From Sphingopyxis sp. RIFCSPHIGHO2_12_FULL_65_19 (lineage in GTDB: Bacteria > Pseudomonadota > Alphaproteobacteria > Sphingomonadales > Sphingomonadaceae), in assembly GCF_001830555.1 (NCBI RefSeq), contig NZ_MIAM01000063.1, positions 71,225-107,985 of the forward strand: a stretch of 36,761 nt of DNA. Direction: 5' to 3'. Positions 34,885 to 36,761 of the stretch are shown here, piece by piece; within the stretch, counting starts at the first letter, position 1; the number at the start of each line of letters is the position of its first letter. The notes beneath the pieces were generated by a model. It made no database searches, was not told the DNA's origin, and worked only from the letters and a program-made list of their open reading frames with translations. Position numbers and translations under genes: made by a program.

Positions 34885-35039
34885 GTTAGGATAGGCCAGA
34901 ACCTCCACTTTTGATCGCCCCCTGCCGCTCGTTATCGGCCTAGGGGGGCGTATGTTAACAATGTCAATTTCGGCTTGACCTCGCCGCGCCTTTCGCTCAA
35001 TGTTTACGTCGATAACATAGAGTCGGAAAGGATGGCCGG

Positions 35040-35624
35040 ATGAAAACCTTGCTCTACGCCCTCGGACCGATGCTGTTCGATTCGCTGGGGGTCATCGTCT
35101 TTGCCATCTTGCTGGTGACGGGCGCGGGGATCGTGCCGGCGACGATCGCGGGCACGCTTGTGGCGCTGGCGGTCGTCGGTTACGAACTGGCGCGCGGCAA
35201 AAATGTCGCGGCGCTGCAATGGATCAGCCTTGCATCGGTGCTCCTGACCGCCGCCGCGACGCTATTTACCGGCGATCCGCGCTTTGTGATGGCAAAGCCC
35301 ACCATCGTCTATCTGATCGTCGGAACGGTGATGCTACGCAAGGGCTGGCTCAACCGCTATATCTTGCCCGAGCAGCTGGCGCTGGTCGGCGATGTCATGG
35401 ACCGTTTCGGGATGATCTGGGCAGCGCTGATGTTCGCCAGCGCGGGCCTCAACCTCGTCATCGCGATCGGCTTTACCGCATGGTGGCCGCTGTTCATCGG
35501 CATATTTCCGCTGGCGTCGAAATTCGGCCTGTTCGCGGTCCACATCGCGGTGGTGCATTTCATCGGCCAGGCACGGCTGCGTCGCCGCGCGGGCGGCGAA
35601 TTGCAGCCGCTCGCGGCGGAGTGA
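35040..35624 (+). CDS. yciB: YciB/IspZ-family septation protein A
   Basis: A 194-residue inner-membrane protein with five or six helices. The opening LLYALGPMLFDSLGVIVFAILL and the central FVMAKPTIVYLIVGTVMLRKGWLNRYIL match the intracellular-septation family (YciB, also called IspZ/IspA). In enterobacteria YciB interacts with cell-division and elongation proteins and affects envelope synthesis. GGAAAGGA lies upstream of the ATG. The stop directly abuts the stop of lysC on the other strand, with no base between. Confidence 0.88.
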   Translation: MKTLLYALGPMLFDSLGVIVFAILLVTGAGIVPATIAGTLVALAVVGYELARGKNVAALQWISLASVLLTAAATLFTGDPRFVMAKPTIVYLIVGTVMLRKGWLNRYILPEQLALVGDVMDRFGMIWAALMFASAGLNLVIAIGFTAWWPLFIGIFPLASKFGLFAVHIAVVHFIGQARLRRRAGGELQPLAAE

Positions 35625-36761
35625 TCAGTCGGCGTCGAGCCCATAGGCGGTGTGCAGCACGCGCACCGCGAGTTCGGTTTCATCCTCGTCGATCAGCACG
35701 CTGACCTTGATCTCGCTGGTCGAGATCGCCTGGATGTTGATACCGCGGTCGGCCAATGCGCGGAACATCGTGCTCGCAACCCCGGCGTGACTTTTCATGC
35801 CGACGCCGACGACGCTGATCTTCGCGACCTTGTCGTCGCTGATGATGCGGTTGAAACCGATCTTTTCCTTTGCGCTTTCGAGCAGGTCGATCGAGCGCAG
35901 CAGGTCGGTGGCGGGAACGGTGAAGGTCACGTCGGTCTCGCCCTTTTCGCGGCCGACATTCTGGATGATCATGTCGACGTTGATGCCTGACGCCGCGAGC
36001 GGGCCGAAGATATTCGCGACCGCGCCCGGCTTGTCGGGCACGCGCGTGACGATGATCTTCGCTTCATTCTTGTCGTGGGCGATGCCGGTGATCAGCTGCC
36101 GTTCCATCTGATGTTCCTCTATTTCCTCGTCGCTGACGATCATCGTGCCTTTTTTGGGAGCCTCGTCGCCCTCGACGAAGCTCGAAAGAACCTGCACGCG
36201 CACGCCCTCTTTCATCGCGAGCCCGACCGACCGCGTCTGGAGCACCTTCGCGCCGACGCTCGCCAGTTCGAGCATTTCCTCATAGGTGACATAGTCGAGC
36301 TTGCGCGCGCGCGCGACGATGCGCGGGTCGGTGGTATAGACGCCGTCGACGTCGGTGTAGATGTCGCAGCGGTCGGCCTTGAGCGCCGCGGCGACCGCGA
36401 CCGCGCTGGTGTCCGAGCCGCCGCGGCCCAATGTCGAGACGCGGCCATCGTCCATCAGGCCCTGGAAGCCGGGGATTACCGCAACTTCGCCCTTTGCCAT
36501 CGCGGCGGCGAGCGCGCCGGTGTCGATGTCGGCGATGCGGGCACGGGCGTGCGCTTCTTCGGTGCGGATCGGGAGCTGCCATCCGAGCCAACTGCGCGCG
36601 GGGGTGCCCATCGCCTGCAGGGTGAGCGCGAGCAGGCCCGACGTGATCTGTTCGCCCGCGGCGACGACGACGTCATATTCGGCCGGGTCGTAGCGCGGGT
36701 TCGCCTCGCGGCAGAAATTGACGAGCCGGTCGGTTTCGCCCGCCATCGCCGAGACGACGAC
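35625..36761 (-). CDS. lysC: Aspartate kinase LysC, C-terminal 378 residues (start beyond right edge)
   Basis: Aspartokinase, first step of the aspartate pathway to lysine, threonine and methionine. The visible part begins VVVSAMAGETDRLV, about 38 residues into the usual protein; the N-terminal KFGGTS motif is outside the window. It has the kinase core with VVAAGEQITSGLL, LGRGGSDTSAVAVAAAL and DVDGVYTTDPRIV. Two C-terminal ACT domains follow (around LITGIAHDKNEAKIIV and ISVVGVGMKSHAGVA), which normally bind feedback inhibitors. The gene ends immediately against yciB in a convergent arrangement. Confidence 0.96.
   Translation of the reverse strand, partial: VVVSAMAGETDRLVNFCREANPRYDPAEYDVVVAAGEQITSGLLALTLQAMGTPARSWLGWQLPIRTEEAHARARIADIDTGALAAAMAKGEVAVIPGFQGLMDDGRVSTLGRGGSDTSAVAVAAALKADRCDIYTDVDGVYTTDPRIVARARKLDYVTYEEMLELASVGAKVLQTRSVGLAMKEGVRVQVLSSFVEGDEAPKKGTMIVSDEEIEEHQMERQLITGIAHDKNEAKIIVTRVPDKPGAVANIFGPLAASGINVDMIIQNVGREKGETDVTFTVPATDLLRSIDLLESAKEKIGFNRIISDDKVAKISVVGVGMKSHAGVASTMFRALADRGINIQAISTSEIKVSVLIDEDETELAVRVLHTAYGLDAD

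Larger units (their letters stand above)
34422..35039. other. Repeat-rich spacer between katG and yciB
   Basis: 618 bases with several inverted repeats, listed separately, and one possible 58-codon gene on the minus strand. The last 90 bases are AT-rich. TTGACC at 34975-34980 with AATGTT 18 bases further on is a candidate promoter for yciB. No transposase remnant is visible. Confidence 0.55.

Overview
The window looks like chromosomal DNA of a GC-rich alphaproteobacterium of the order Sphingomonadales, most like Sphingopyxis or Sphingomonas. This rests on the gene content (MucR/Ros regulator, alpha-type Fur without the Cys pairs, PtsP with a GAF domain, an ECF41 sigma factor), the strong GC bias at third codon positions and intergenic repeats of a kind I associate with sphingomonads. 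There are no rRNA or tRNA genes, CRISPR arrays, transposases or phage genes. The assignment is inference from the sequence alone.

Layout. 1-7139 is mostly housekeeping: the start of a DUF429-like gene, an Nfu-type Fe-S carrier, a RutE-like nitroreductase, tsaB-rimI, mucR, fur, plsC, miaB and phoH. 7239-14870 is an accessory block: a large exported protein of unknown function, a TonB receptor plus DUF6607-like partner with Fur-box-like operators, an Rv2179c-like exonuclease, DoxX, and an AhpD-like protein coupled to an ECF41 sigma factor. 15094-19092 returns to core functions: ybeY, corC, a GT4 glycosyltransferase and rarA. ybeY and corC normally follow phoH directly, so the block appears to split a conserved RNA-metabolism operon.

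19169-22061 holds a secreted protein of unknown function, a MmcQ/YjbR protein, a serine beta-lactamase-fold hydrolase and a GFA-family zinc protein. 22162-27080 is a four-gene glycan module: GT-C-like membrane protein, GT4 and YbhN/AglD-like membrane protein, joined by ATGA overlaps, facing a convergent membrane-anchored GT2. 27226-31737 (minus strand) holds ptsP, a polyproline lipoprotein, a nitronate-monooxygenase-like flavoprotein and a 52-residue Gln-rich protein. katG, a repeat-rich spacer, yciB and a truncated lysC finish the window.

The most informative regulatory signals are a perfect ECF41-type promoter (TGTCACA-N16-CGTC) ahead of the AhpD-like/sigma operon, a near-perfect EcfG general-stress promoter (GGAAC-N16-GGTT) ahead of the 52-residue protein, and a 10-bp inverted repeat with Fur-like half sites bracketing the predicted TonB receptor promoter. 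The best candidates for undescribed biology are the glycan module, the receptor/DUF6607 pair and the unknown protein at 7239-8960.
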